Part shown: one piece after another, positions 24,458-33,513 of the stretch
How positions within the stretch are numbered: position 1 is the stretch's first letter
How the letters are laid out: each line of letters begins with the position of its first letter
From: UBA4416 sp020846025
Lineage (GTDB): Bacteria > Bacteroidota > Bacteroidia > B-17B0 > Aurantibacillaceae
Assembly (NCBI GenBank): GCA_963169295.1
Contig: CAUJDD010000015.1
Location: 1 to 64,000, forward strand
DNA: 64,000 nt
Reading direction: 5' to 3'
The notes under the pieces: generated by a model
The model's input: only the letters and a program-made list of their open reading frames with translations
What the model was told of the DNA's origin: nothing
The model's database searches: none
Translations under genes and position numbers: made by a program

Positions 24458-26594
24458 AAAAGGCATATTATCAAGAGTATATCTTATATACATATTATTA
24501 TGTGTATTTGCCTTAGCTATTGTGTATCGCATGTTGGTTATTCAATTTAAAGAAGGAGAAACTTGGCGAGCTAAAGCAGAAGCCTTTACGACACAGGTAC
24601 ACGAAATAGAGGCAGTAAGAGGAAATATATTTGATATAAATGGCAATTTACTTGCTACATCCTTACCTTATTATGAAGTAGCCGTAGATATTAACGCTCC
24701 ATCAATTGATAAAAAATTATTTGAAAGCAAAGTTGACTCATTAGGAATGATGATTGCTAATTTGTTTAAAGATAAATCACAAAAAGAATATACGAAGCTA
24801 TTGCGTAAAGCCAGAAAAAGCGGAGATAGATATGTAGTGATAAAACGTAATGTGTCTTATAAAGATTTACAAACCTTAAAAACATTTCCAATTTTTAGAA
24901 AAGGACGCAGAGGTGGACTTGTTACCTTACAAACTAATAAGCGCGAACGCCCGTTTAAGATGTTAGCCGCACGTACAATTGGTATGGCAAGAACAGGCAT
25001 TAAACCTGTTGGTTTAGAAGGTGCATACGATTCTGTTTTAATGGGCATTAGTGGTAAACGATTAATGCAGAAAATTGCAGGTGGTGTATGGCGTCCAATA
25101 AATGATGATAATGAAGTTGAACCTAAAGATGGTAGTGATTTATATACCACTCTCGATATTAATATTCAGGATGTTGCTGAGAGTGCTTTATTGAAAACAT
25201 TAATTAAAAACAATGCTTCTCATGGCTGCGCCATTTTAATGGAAGTAAAAACAGGTGCCATAAAAGCAATTGCCAATTTACGCAGAAGCGGTAAAGATTC
25301 AAGTTCTTATACCTACTCCGAAGACTTGAACTATGCTATTGCTTATGCTACTGAACCAGGTTCTACTTTTAAACTAGCTTCTTATTTAGCAGTAATGGAT
25401 GATTATGATGTAAGCTTAGAAGAGAAAATACAAGTGGGTAATGGTGAGGTTACTTATTATAATAAAACCATTAAAGACTCACATGCACCTGAATCTCCTA
25501 CATTAACTTTACAAAGGGCATTTGAAGTTTCATCAAATGTGGCGGCAGCAAAAACAATTACGAAATATTACGCTAAAGATCCACAAAAATATATCGACAA
25601 GTTATATTCATTCCACCTCAATGAACCATTAGGTTTATCAATTCCAGGTGAGGGCAAACCTAGAATAAAAAACACGAAAAGCAAAGATTGGTCTGGTATT
25701 TCGTTACCTCAAATTAGTTATGGTTACGAATCATTAATTACTCCACTTCAAACACTTACATTATATAATGCCATTGCCAACGATGGTAAAATGGTACGCC
25801 CACGTTTTGAAAATGAAATTAGAAGAAATGGAAAATGTATCAAAACATTTACTACTGAGATAGTTGATGAACAAATTGTAAAAGCAAGCACCGTAAAAAA
25901 AGCTAAACAAATGTTAGAAGGCGTAGTGCAAAATGGAAGTGGAAAAGGTCTGAATATTACTGCTTTTAAAGTAGGTGGAAAAACTGGTACAGCCCAAATT
26001 GCTGGTGTAAAAAGGGGTAGTGGAAACACTGCTTATGGAGATATAGGAAATAGAAATTACCAAGCTTCATTTGTAGGTTATTTCCCTGCAGATAATCCAT
26101 TATATTCTTGTATTGTAGTTATTAATTCTCCTAGTAATGGTGTGTATTACGGTGGTTTAGTGGCAGGACCTGTATTTAAAGAGATTGCAGAAAAAGTTTA
26201 CTCTGGAAGTCTAGATTTCATCGCTCCAATTAATCAAAAACAAGATTTGCTTACGAAAGCACCTGATGTTATAAATACTAAAAATAATGAATTAAGACTT
26301 ATTGCAAACACATTGAATATCCCAAATCAAAGTAATGATACAGACAATAAATACGTTAAAAGAAATACGAATGATTCAAGTAGTATAATACTTCAACCAC
26401 TGCAAATAGAATCACAACTTAAAAAAGGCGTTATTCCTAATCTTAATGGATTATCAGCAAAAGATGCGTTGTATTTATTAGAGAACTCAGGGCTACATGT
26501 TAGAATAGTAGGAATGGGTTCAGTAAAAAAACAATCGGTAGAAGCAGGTCAAAAGTTTAATAAAGGAGATAAAATAACACTCATACTCAGTTAA
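24447..26594 (+). CDS. ftsI: Septal peptidoglycan transpeptidase FtsI with C-terminal PASTA domain
   Basis: 715 residues, starting with GTG at 24447, which overlaps the FtsL-like gene by 11 bp; the next ATG would cut off the membrane span (about 9-26), so GTG is preferred. The class B PBP dimerisation domain is followed by the transpeptidase with S306-x-x-K309 (EPGSTFKLA), the SSN triad in VSSNVAAAK and K512-T-G (GGKTGTAQ). One PASTA domain closes the protein (VIPNLNGLSAKDALYLL onward). It cross-links septal peptidoglycan together with FtsW. PASTA on FtsI-type proteins is common in Bacteroidota. Confidence 0.95.
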   Translation: MENKKGILSRVYLIYILLCVFALAIVYRMLVIQFKEGETWRAKAEAFTTQVHEIEAVRGNIFDINGNLLATSLPYYEVAVDINAPSIDKKLFESKVDSLGMMIANLFKDKSQKEYTKLLRKARKSGDRYVVIKRNVSYKDLQTLKTFPIFRKGRRGGLVTLQTNKRERPFKMLAARTIGMARTGIKPVGLEGAYDSVLMGISGKRLMQKIAGGVWRPINDDNEVEPKDGSDLYTTLDINIQDVAESALLKTLIKNNASHGCAILMEVKTGAIKAIANLRRSGKDSSSYTYSEDLNYAIAYATEPGSTFKLASYLAVMDDYDVSLEEKIQVGNGEVTYYNKTIKDSHAPESPTLTLQRAFEVSSNVAAAKTITKYYAKDPQKYIDKLYSFHLNEPLGLSIPGEGKPRIKNTKSKDWSGISLPQISYGYESLITPLQTLTLYNAIANDGKMVRPRFENEIRRNGKCIKTFTTEIVDEQIVKASTVKKAKQMLEGVVQNGSGKGLNITAFKVGGKTGTAQIAGVKRGSGNTAYGDIGNRNYQASFVGYFPADNPLYSCIVVINSPSNGVYYGGLVAGPVFKEIAEKVYSGSLDFIAPINQKQDLLTKAPDVINTKNNELRLIANTLNIPNQSNDTDNKYVKRNTNDSSSIILQPLQIESQLKKGVIPNLNGLSAKDALYLLENSGLHVRIVGMGSVKKQSVEAGQKFNKGDKITLILS

Positions 26595-26599
26595 CATAA

Positions 26600-28066
26600 A
26601 TGATGAAGTTATTAAGTAACATATTATATAAGACAAGTATCGAAGAAGTAATTGGGAATACCAATATCTCAATTTCAACTATTACTTTTGACTCTCGTTG
26701 CGTTACTACTCATACTCTTTTTGTAGCTATTAAAGGAACCGTTTCTGACGGACACCAATTTATTAACACCGCTATTCAAAACGGAGCCACTGCAATTCTT
26801 TGCGAGGTATTACCTAATGAATTAAAATCAAATATTACTTATATTAAAGTTCAAAACTCATCAGCAGCTTTAGGCTTTGTATCTTGTAATTTCTATGGTA
26901 ACCCTTCAGAAAAATTAAAATTAATAGGCATTACTGGAACCAATGGAAAAACAACAACTGTAACACTTTTATTTAATTTATTTAAAAGTCTAGGATATAA
27001 TGTTGGTTTATTATCTACAGTTGAGAATAAGATTAATGATACAGTTATTCCTTCTACTCACACCACACCTGATGCCTTAAAGTTAAATGAACTTTTAGCT
27101 AAGATGGTAGAAGAAAAATGTGAGTATGTATTTATGGAAGTAAGTTCACATGCTGTTGTTCAACATCGTATAACTGGGTTACATTTTACAGTAGCAGCAT
27201 TTTCTAATATTACACATGATCATTTAGATTATCATAAAACATTTGAAGAATACATAAAAGCTAAGAAAGATTTTTTTGATAGTCTATCGCAAGACGCTTT
27301 TGCACTTACCAATAAAGATGATAAAAATGGAGAGGTGATGTTGCAAAATACAAAAGCTAAAAAATTCACTTACAGTCTTCGTTCGGTTGCTGATTTTAAA
27401 TGCAAGGTTATCGAAAATCATTTGAATGGTTTACTATTAAATATCGACAACCAAGAAGTGTGGGTAAAATTAATAGGTTCTTTTAATGCTTATAACGTAT
27501 TAGTAGTATATGCTATAACTCAAATTTTAAATCAAGATAAGACCCAAGTACTAACAACACTTAGCAACTTAAACTCTGTTGAGGGACGTTTTCAATATAT
27601 TAAATCTAAAGATGAAATTGTGGCAATAGTTGATTATGCACACACACCAGATGCCCTGAAAAATGTTTTAGAAACAATAAAAGATATTAGAACAGGTAAC
27701 GAACAAGTAATTACACTGGTTGGTTGTGGTGGCGATCGAGATGCAGCTAAGCGTCCTATTATGGCACAAATTGCTTGTGTTTATAGCGATAAAGTTATTT
27801 TAACAAGTGATAACCCAAGAAGCGAAGATCCTGAAGATATTTTAAATCAAATGCAAAATGGTATTAATCCATCAGATGCAAGAAAGACCTTAAGAATAAG
27901 TGATAGGAAAGAAGCCATTAAAACAGCTACCGCACTTGCAAAAAGAGGAGACATTATTTTGATTGCTGGTAAAGGGCATGAAAAATATCAAGAGATAAAA
28001 GGCGTAAAACATCCATTTGATGATTTTGAAATTGTAAAACAAACATTTGAACTACTATCGATATAA
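26600..28066 (+). CDS. murE: UDP-MurNAc-L-Ala-D-Glu:meso-diaminopimelate ligase MurE
   Basis: 488 residues with the three Mur-ligase domains: N-terminal FDSRCVTTHTLFVAI, the ATP-binding loop GITGTNGKTTT, VSSHAVVQHR in the central domain and the C-terminal VDYAHTPDALKNVL. Residues 404-407 read DNPR (TSDNPRSEDPEDIL), the motif that selects meso-diaminopimelate over lysine, so the peptidoglycan is of the DAP type. It adds the third residue to the stem peptide in the cytoplasm. 5 bp after ftsI, and 6 bp before mraY. Confidence 0.97.
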   Translation: MMKLLSNILYKTSIEEVIGNTNISISTITFDSRCVTTHTLFVAIKGTVSDGHQFINTAIQNGATAILCEVLPNELKSNITYIKVQNSSAALGFVSCNFYGNPSEKLKLIGITGTNGKTTTVTLLFNLFKSLGYNVGLLSTVENKINDTVIPSTHTTPDALKLNELLAKMVEEKCEYVFMEVSSHAVVQHRITGLHFTVAAFSNITHDHLDYHKTFEEYIKAKKDFFDSLSQDAFALTNKDDKNGEVMLQNTKAKKFTYSLRSVADFKCKVIENHLNGLLLNIDNQEVWVKLIGSFNAYNVLVVYAITQILNQDKTQVLTTLSNLNSVEGRFQYIKSKDEIVAIVDYAHTPDALKNVLETIKDIRTGNEQVITLVGCGGDRDAAKRPIMAQIACVYSDKVILTSDNPRSEDPEDILNQMQNGINPSDARKTLRISDRKEAIKTATALAKRGDIILIAGKGHEKYQEIKGVKHPFDDFEIVKQTFELLSI

Positions 28067-28072
28067 TACACT

Positions 28073-29338
28073 ATGATATATTATTTATTTCAATACTTAG
28101 ATCAACTTAACTTTCCAGGCGCTGGGGTGTTTCAATACATTTCTTTCCGTGCAGCACTCGCCCTTATGACATCTTTGTTAATATCCATGGTGTTTGGCAA
28201 ACGAATTATCAATTTTATCAGAAAAAAACAAATTGGTGAAACAGTTAGAGAGTTAGGTTTAGCAGGACAAACAGAAAAAGCAGGTACTCCAACAATGGGT
28301 GGTTTAATTATTCTTGCAGCTATTATTACACCTACTCTTTTATTTGCAAAACTTCACAATGTATATATCATATTAATGTTAATCTCCACGGTGTGGTTAG
28401 GTGCCATTGGTTTTTTAGATGATTACATTAAAGTATTCAAGAAAAACAAAGAAGGTTTACAAGGTAAATTTAAAGTCATCGGACAGATAGGAATTGGCTT
28501 ATTAGTTGGAGCGGTGTTGTTCTTTCACCCCGATGTGGTTATCAAAGAACGTATGAGTGCAAATCAACAAAGTGCTTATTCGTTCGACGAAGCCATCAGT
28601 AAAACATCACATTTAAAATTGCCTAAATATTCTTCCGAAACGACCAAAACAATTAAAACCACCATTCCATTTGTGAAAAACAATGAATTTGATTATGCCA
28701 AAGTCCTTTCATTTATGGGAGATAATGCTGTAAAATATGGTTGGATTATTTTTATTCCCATTGTTATTTTAATAGTTACAGCAGTATCAAATGGTGCAAA
28801 TATTACTGATGGCATTGATGGACTAGCTGCAGGTACAAGTGCTATTATTGGAACCACACTTGGCATATTAGCTTATGTAAGTGGTAATACTGTTTTTGCC
28901 GACTATCTAAACATTATGTATATACCACACACTGGAGAGTTGGTGGTCTTTATGGCTGCATTTGTAGGAGCCTGTGTTGGTTTCCTGTGGTACAATGCTT
29001 TTCCAGCACAAGTATTCATGGGTGATACTGGAAGTTTGGCAATTGGTGGAATTATTGCAGTATATGCTATTGCAATTCGTAAAGAGTTACTCATTCCTAT
29101 TTTATGTGGAATCTTTTTAGTAGAAAACCTATCGGTTATACTTCAAGTTTATTATTTCAAATATCAAAAAAAGAAAAGAGGAATTGAGTACGCTCGAGAA
29201 AATCGCTTATTTAAAATGGCACCTCTTCATCATCATTATCAAAAACTTGGATTCCATGAAAGTAAAATTGTGATGCGCTTCTTCATTATCGGAATTATGT
29301 TAGCAGCACTCACAATTGTAACCTTAAAATTAAGATAA
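28073..29338 (+). CDS. mraY: Phospho-N-acetylmuramoyl-pentapeptide-transferase MraY
   Basis: 421 residues, polytopic. It transfers phospho-MurNAc-pentapeptide to undecaprenyl phosphate, making lipid I at the inner membrane. Signatures are GTPTMGGLIIL, the catalytic LDDYIKVFKKNKEGLQGKFK region, ITDGIDGLAAGTS, FMGDTGSLAIGG and the histidine-rich MAPLHHHYQKLGFHESK. It is longer than the E. coli protein (360) because of an insert of about 60 residues between two membrane spans (about 160-230), which is usual in Bacteroidota. Lies between murE and murD with gaps of 6 and 4 bp. Confidence 0.97.
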   Translation: MIYYLFQYLDQLNFPGAGVFQYISFRAALALMTSLLISMVFGKRIINFIRKKQIGETVRELGLAGQTEKAGTPTMGGLIILAAIITPTLLFAKLHNVYIILMLISTVWLGAIGFLDDYIKVFKKNKEGLQGKFKVIGQIGIGLLVGAVLFFHPDVVIKERMSANQQSAYSFDEAISKTSHLKLPKYSSETTKTIKTTIPFVKNNEFDYAKVLSFMGDNAVKYGWIIFIPIVILIVTAVSNGANITDGIDGLAAGTSAIIGTTLGILAYVSGNTVFADYLNIMYIPHTGELVVFMAAFVGACVGFLWYNAFPAQVFMGDTGSLAIGGIIAVYAIAIRKELLIPILCGIFLVENLSVILQVYYFKYQKKKRGIEYARENRLFKMAPLHHHYQKLGFHESKIVMRFFIIGIMLAALTIVTLKLR

Positions 29339-29342
29339 GAAC

Positions 29343-30689
29343 TTGAGTAAAAGAATTGTCATATTAGGAAGTGGCGAAAGCGGTGTAGGCAGTGCAATTT
29401 TAGCACTAGCTAAAGGCTTTGATGTGTTTGTATCTGACAGAAACACTATTCAAGAAAAATATAAAACTCAATTAGTTGAGCATCAAATTAATTTTGAGGA
29501 AGGCACACATACTTTAGAGAAAATTTTAAATGCTCATGAAATAATTAAAAGTCCTGGTATTCCAGATAAAGCAGAAATTATTGTAAAAGCGAAAGAGAAA
29601 AATATTTCTGTTATCTCTGAAATTGAATTTGCAGGACGTTATACACAAGCTAAAAAAATTTGTATTACAGGTAGTAATGGCAAAACAACTACTACATTAT
29701 TAACCTATCATATTCTTAAAAAGGCAGGATATAATGTAGGTCTAGCAGGTAATGTAGGAAAAAGTTTTGCGTATCAAGTTGCTAAAGAGAATTTCGATTA
29801 CTATGTTTTAGAATTGAGCAGTTTTCAATTAGATGGCATGTATCAGTTTAAAGCTGATGTTGCAGTTTTATTAAACATAACTCCTGATCATCTTGATAGA
29901 TACGACTATAAATTTGAGAATTATGTCGCTTCAAAATTTAGAATTACACAAAATTTAACTTCTAACGATTCCTTTGTGTATTGTGCTGATGACGAAGCTA
30001 TGCAAGAGTATATGAAACATCATGCTTTTCAAGCAGAGTTGGTTCCGTTTAGTATTAAAAAGAAAATTGATGGAAATGGAGCTTACTTAATTAACAATGA
30101 AATAACCCTTAATTATAATAATAACCCTAAACCCTTAATTATGACAATTGAACAATTAGCCTTAGCAGGTAAACACAATGTTTACAACTCAATGGCAGCA
30201 TCAATGGCTGCACGCATCGTTGATATTCGTAAGGATATTATCCGCGAAAGTTTAGAAGATTTTGTAAACGTAGAACATCGTTTAGAATTTGTATCTTCTA
30301 TTAATGGTGTCGAATTTATTAACGACTCAAAAGCTACAAATGTAAACTCTGCATGGTATGCTTTAGAGAGTATGCAAAAACCAACCGTTTGGATTATGGG
30401 TGGTCAAGATAAAGGCAATAACTACGAAGAGTTAATTGACTTGGTGAAAGAAAAAGTAAAAGCCATTGTATGCTTAGGTGTAAACAACAAAAAAATCATT
30501 AAAGCATTTAAAGGTACTGTTGAAACAATTATTGAAACTGGCTCTGCAGCAGAAGCTGTAGCAGTAGCGAACAAATTAGCTACTAAAGGAGATGCTGTAT
30601 TATTATCACCTGCTTGTGCAAGTTTTGATTTATTTGAAAATTACGAGGATAGAGGTCAACAATTTAAAGCAGCCGTAAGATCATTATAA
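29343..30689 (+). CDS. murD: UDP-N-acetylmuramoylalanine--D-glutamate ligase MurD
   Basis: 448 residues, starting with TTG 4 bp after mraY; no in-frame ATG is available before the N-terminal Rossmann motif RIVILGSGESGVG, so TTG is well supported. The ATP loop GSNGKTT is at 110-116, followed by ELSSFQLDG, NITPDHLDRY and the C-terminal domain with EFINDSKATN, WIMGGQDKGN and LSPACASFDLFENYEDRG. It adds D-glutamate to UDP-MurNAc-L-Ala. The very next gene repeats its C-terminal domain alone. Confidence 0.97.
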   Translation: MSKRIVILGSGESGVGSAILALAKGFDVFVSDRNTIQEKYKTQLVEHQINFEEGTHTLEKILNAHEIIKSPGIPDKAEIIVKAKEKNISVISEIEFAGRYTQAKKICITGSNGKTTTTLLTYHILKKAGYNVGLAGNVGKSFAYQVAKENFDYYVLELSSFQLDGMYQFKADVAVLLNITPDHLDRYDYKFENYVASKFRITQNLTSNDSFVYCADDEAMQEYMKHHAFQAELVPFSIKKKIDGNGAYLINNEITLNYNNNPKPLIMTIEQLALAGKHNVYNSMAASMAARIVDIRKDIIRESLEDFVNVEHRLEFVSSINGVEFINDSKATNVNSAWYALESMQKPTVWIMGGQDKGNNYEELIDLVKEKVKAIVCLGVNNKKIIKAFKGTVETIIETGSAAEAVAVANKLATKGDAVLLSPACASFDLFENYEDRGQQFKAAVRSL

Positions 30690-30690
30690 C

Positions 30691-31158
30691 ATGAAAGAGA
30701 GTGTAATTGGACAAAAAACATTTTCGATTAGTCGTGAGACTGATCATAGCTTTGAATTTGTGGCTTCAATAAATGATGTTACATTTATTAATGACTCTAA
30801 GGCTACTAATGCTAAAGCTACAGTAGAAAGTATTAATTCAGTAGATGCTGAATTGGTTGTAATATTAGGAGGAGATGATATGAAAACTGATTATTCTTGG
30901 TTTAATAATGTAAATTATTACAACATAAAAACGGTGATATATTACGGTCGTCGTTTCTCTGAAATTAAGAATATCTTTAATAAACATGTTATGCTCATTG
31001 TAGCAGACAACCTAGAAAGTAGTGTAGCTATAGCTAAACAGAATGCTTTAAAAAATCAGGCTGTGTTATTTTCGCCTGCTTGTCCTAGTTACGACCCCTT
31101 TGATAATTATAAGAATCGCGGAAATAAGTTCAAAGAACTTGTTTTACAAAACAATTAA
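30691..31158 (+). CDS. Stand-alone MurD C-terminal-domain paralogue
   Basis: 155 residues that align with the last third of the MurD encoded just upstream, and nothing else. FVASINDVTFINDSKATNA matches MurD FVSSINGVEFINDSKATNV, and FSPACPSYDPFDNYKNRGNKF matches LSPACASFDLFENYEDRGQQF. The N-terminal UDP-binding and central ATP-binding domains are absent, so it cannot be a ligase by itself. The MurD GGQDKG loop is changed to GGDDMK. It is intact, starts with ATG 1 bp after murD, keeps the D-Glu-side motifs, and sits in the operon, so it is under selection and not simply decaying. The function is unknown: a regulatory or substrate-binding partner of MurD is possible. Confidence 0.85.
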   Translation: MKESVIGQKTFSISRETDHSFEFVASINDVTFINDSKATNAKATVESINSVDAELVVILGGDDMKTDYSWFNNVNYYNIKTVIYYGRRFSEIKNIFNKHVMLIVADNLESSVAIAKQNALKNQAVLFSPACPSYDPFDNYKNRGNKFKELVLQNN

Positions 31159-31189
31159 TTATATACCAACGTTAAACTAAATATCATTA

Positions 31190-32347
31190 ATGAAACAATT
31201 TGCTTACTTAAAAGGCGATAGAGTCATTTGGGCTGTAGTTTTTCTACTCTCATTGCTTTCTATTTTAGTGGTATATAGTTCTATTGTAACACTCGCACAT
31301 AAATACAAGCAAGGAAATACCGAGGCATATCTTATTAAACATGCTTTTACAATTGTAGGTGGCATCTTTATTATGTATATCACACACAAAGTAAGATACA
31401 CGCTGTTTTCAAGAGTAGCTCAGTTGGGAATATTTTTAGTAATCCCATTACTTATTTTCACCTTACTAAAAGGCGTAAGTGCTGGCGATGCAAGTAGATG
31501 GGTTGAAATACCAGGGTTAGGGCTAACATTTCAATCATCTGATGTAGCTAAAATTATTCTTATCATATATGTTGCTCGTATATTAACAATACATCAAGGT
31601 CAGTTAAACGATTTAAAATCCGTTTTTAGATATTTACTTTTACCAATTGGTATTATATGCTTATTAATATTCCCTGCCAACTTTTCTACAGCCGCTTTAT
31701 TATTTGTCAATTGTTTATTCCTTATGTTTATTGGAGGAATTAACTTTAAAGTAATAGGAAAAATAATAGGTATTTGTTTATTAATAGGCACCATTACTTT
31801 TGGTTGGATACTCATTTCACCTGAAACTTTTCCAACAAAACGAGCTATTACATGGAATAATCGTATCGAAAATTTCTCGAAAGGTGATGCCGAAAGTAAT
31901 TATCAAAGCGATCAAGCAAAAATTGCAATTGCTACTGGGGGCATTCTCGGAAAAGGACCAGGTAATAGCACTCAAAGAGCATTCTTACCACAAGCCTCAT
32001 CTGATTTTATATATGCAATTATAATTGAAGAATATGGAGTGGTGGCTGGTTTTTTACTCATCTTTTTATATATGATTCTATTATTCAGAGGCATTCGTAT
32101 ATTAAGAGATTCAGAAAAACCCTTTGGTGGATTAATGGCTATCGGCTTAAGTTTTAGTTTAGTTTTTCAAGCGCTTATTAATATGGCTGTTGCAGTTAAT
32201 TTATTTCCCGTTACTGGTCAACCACTTCCTTTGGTAAGTATGGGTGGAACATCTATTTGGTTCACTTGTCTTGCTTTAGGTATTATTTTAAGTGTAAGTA
32301 AAATAAACGAAGAGAAGAATACCAAAGAAAAGATAGTAACTGAATAA
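31190..32347 (+). CDS. ftsW: Septal peptidoglycan polymerase FtsW
   Basis: 385 residues with about ten membrane spans. It belongs to the SEDS family of lipid II polymerases and works with FtsI at the septum. Conserved segments include GDASRWVEIPGLGLTFQSSD near the catalytic aspartate region, the loop with YQSDQAKIAIATGGILGKGPGNS, FIYAIIIEEYGVVAG and the closing PLVSMGGTSIWFTCLALGIIL. Position between murD and murG is the normal one in dcw clusters and separates it from the elongation paralogue RodA. Confidence 0.95.
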   Translation: MKQFAYLKGDRVIWAVVFLLSLLSILVVYSSIVTLAHKYKQGNTEAYLIKHAFTIVGGIFIMYITHKVRYTLFSRVAQLGIFLVIPLLIFTLLKGVSAGDASRWVEIPGLGLTFQSSDVAKIILIIYVARILTIHQGQLNDLKSVFRYLLLPIGIICLLIFPANFSTAALLFVNCLFLMFIGGINFKVIGKIIGICLLIGTITFGWILISPETFPTKRAITWNNRIENFSKGDAESNYQSDQAKIAIATGGILGKGPGNSTQRAFLPQASSDFIYAIIIEEYGVVAGFLLIFLYMILLFRGIRILRDSEKPFGGLMAIGLSFSLVFQALINMAVAVNLFPVTGQPLPLVSMGGTSIWFTCLALGIILSVSKINEEKNTKEKIVTE

Positions 32348-32394
32348 TTAAAATTGATATCATTCATCAAGTTTAAGGTAACGTAATATAAAAT

Positions 32395-33513
32395 ATGAAA
32401 CCATTACAATTAATATTAAGCGGTGGCGGAACTGGAGGACACATTTTTCCAGCGGTGGCTATTGCTAATGAAGTAAAAAAAATGGTTCCGCATGCCAACA
32501 TATTATTTGTAGGTGCTTTAGGCAAAATGGAAATGGAAAAAGTGCCTCAAGCTGGCTATAAAATTATTGGTGTTCCAATTGCAGGTTTACAACGAGGAAA
32601 AATTTTAGCCAATTTAAAACTTCCATTTTTATTACTTCAAAGTTGGTTAAAAACAAAAAAAATAATTAATGAATTTAAGCCTCAAGTTGTAATTGGAACA
32701 GGAGGCTATGCTTCATTCCCAGTACTTAAAACTGCGTCTGATAAAAACATTCCTACACTTATACAAGAACAAAATTCGTTTGCTGGAAAAACAAATAAAA
32801 TCTTATCAAAGAAAGCAAGTAAAATTTGTGTAGCCTACGAAGGCATGGAACAATTTTTTCCAAAGGAAAAGATAATTTTAACCGGCAATCCTGTTCGTCA
32901 AGATTTAAAAGACGTGAAACAACACAAACAAGAGGCTCAACAATTCTTTAAACTCGATTCAAGTAAAAAAACAATATTAGTTATAGGTGGAAGTTTAGGT
33001 GCTCGAACTATTAATGAAGCTATTGGACACGGATTAAGCCATTTTGCCGAGAATAATATTCAATTAATTTGGCAAACAGGGAAAGGATATTTTGAAACTG
33101 CCAAAAAACAATGTAATCCTTTTTCACAACAACAAATCTTTGCATTTGATTTTATTACCCGAATGGATTTAGCCTATGCTTGCGCTGATATTGTTATTTC
33201 TAGGGCAGGTGCTAGTTCAGTATCCGAATTATGTAATATAGGTATGCCTTGTGTTTTGGTGCCTTCGCCAAATGTTGCTGAAGATCATCAAACCAAAAAT
33301 GCCATGGCGTTGGTAAATAAAAACGCCGCTATTCTTGTAAAAGACCACGAAGCTAATGACAAATTAGTAAAACATGCCATTGATTTAATTAAGAATAACT
33401 CCTTACAAGAAACATTAACCAAAAATATAAGCCACATGGCTTATTATAATTCGGCCAATGTTATTGCAAAAGAAGTACTAAAATTAGCAGGATACACAGA
33501 TGAAAATACTTAA
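32395..33513 (+). CDS. murG: UDP-N-acetylglucosamine:lipid I transferase MurG
   Basis: 372 residues, GT28 family with two Rossmann domains. The first glycine loop is LSGGGTGGHIFPAVAIANE, then GTGGYASFPVLK, NPVRQDLK, IGGSLGARTINEA at the start of the second domain, and SRAGASSVSEL with PSPNVAEDHQTKNA in the donor site. MurG converts lipid I to lipid II on the inner face of the membrane. Its end overlaps the murC start by 14 bp. Confidence 0.97.
   Translation: MKPLQLILSGGGTGGHIFPAVAIANEVKKMVPHANILFVGALGKMEMEKVPQAGYKIIGVPIAGLQRGKILANLKLPFLLLQSWLKTKKIINEFKPQVVIGTGGYASFPVLKTASDKNIPTLIQEQNSFAGKTNKILSKKASKICVAYEGMEQFFPKEKIILTGNPVRQDLKDVKQHKQEAQQFFKLDSSKKTILVIGGSLGARTINEAIGHGLSHFAENNIQLIWQTGKGYFETAKKQCNPFSQQQIFAFDFITRMDLAYACADIVISRAGASSVSELCNIGMPCVLVPSPNVAEDHQTKNAMALVNKNAAILVKDHEANDKLVKHAIDLIKNNSLQETLTKNISHMAYYNSANVIAKEVLKLAGYTDENT

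Noticed and set aside
30691..31158. Annotating the extra MurD domain as a pseudogene
   Set aside because: The frame is intact, has an ATG 1 bp after murD and keeps conserved motifs; nothing shows decay, so it is listed as a gene.
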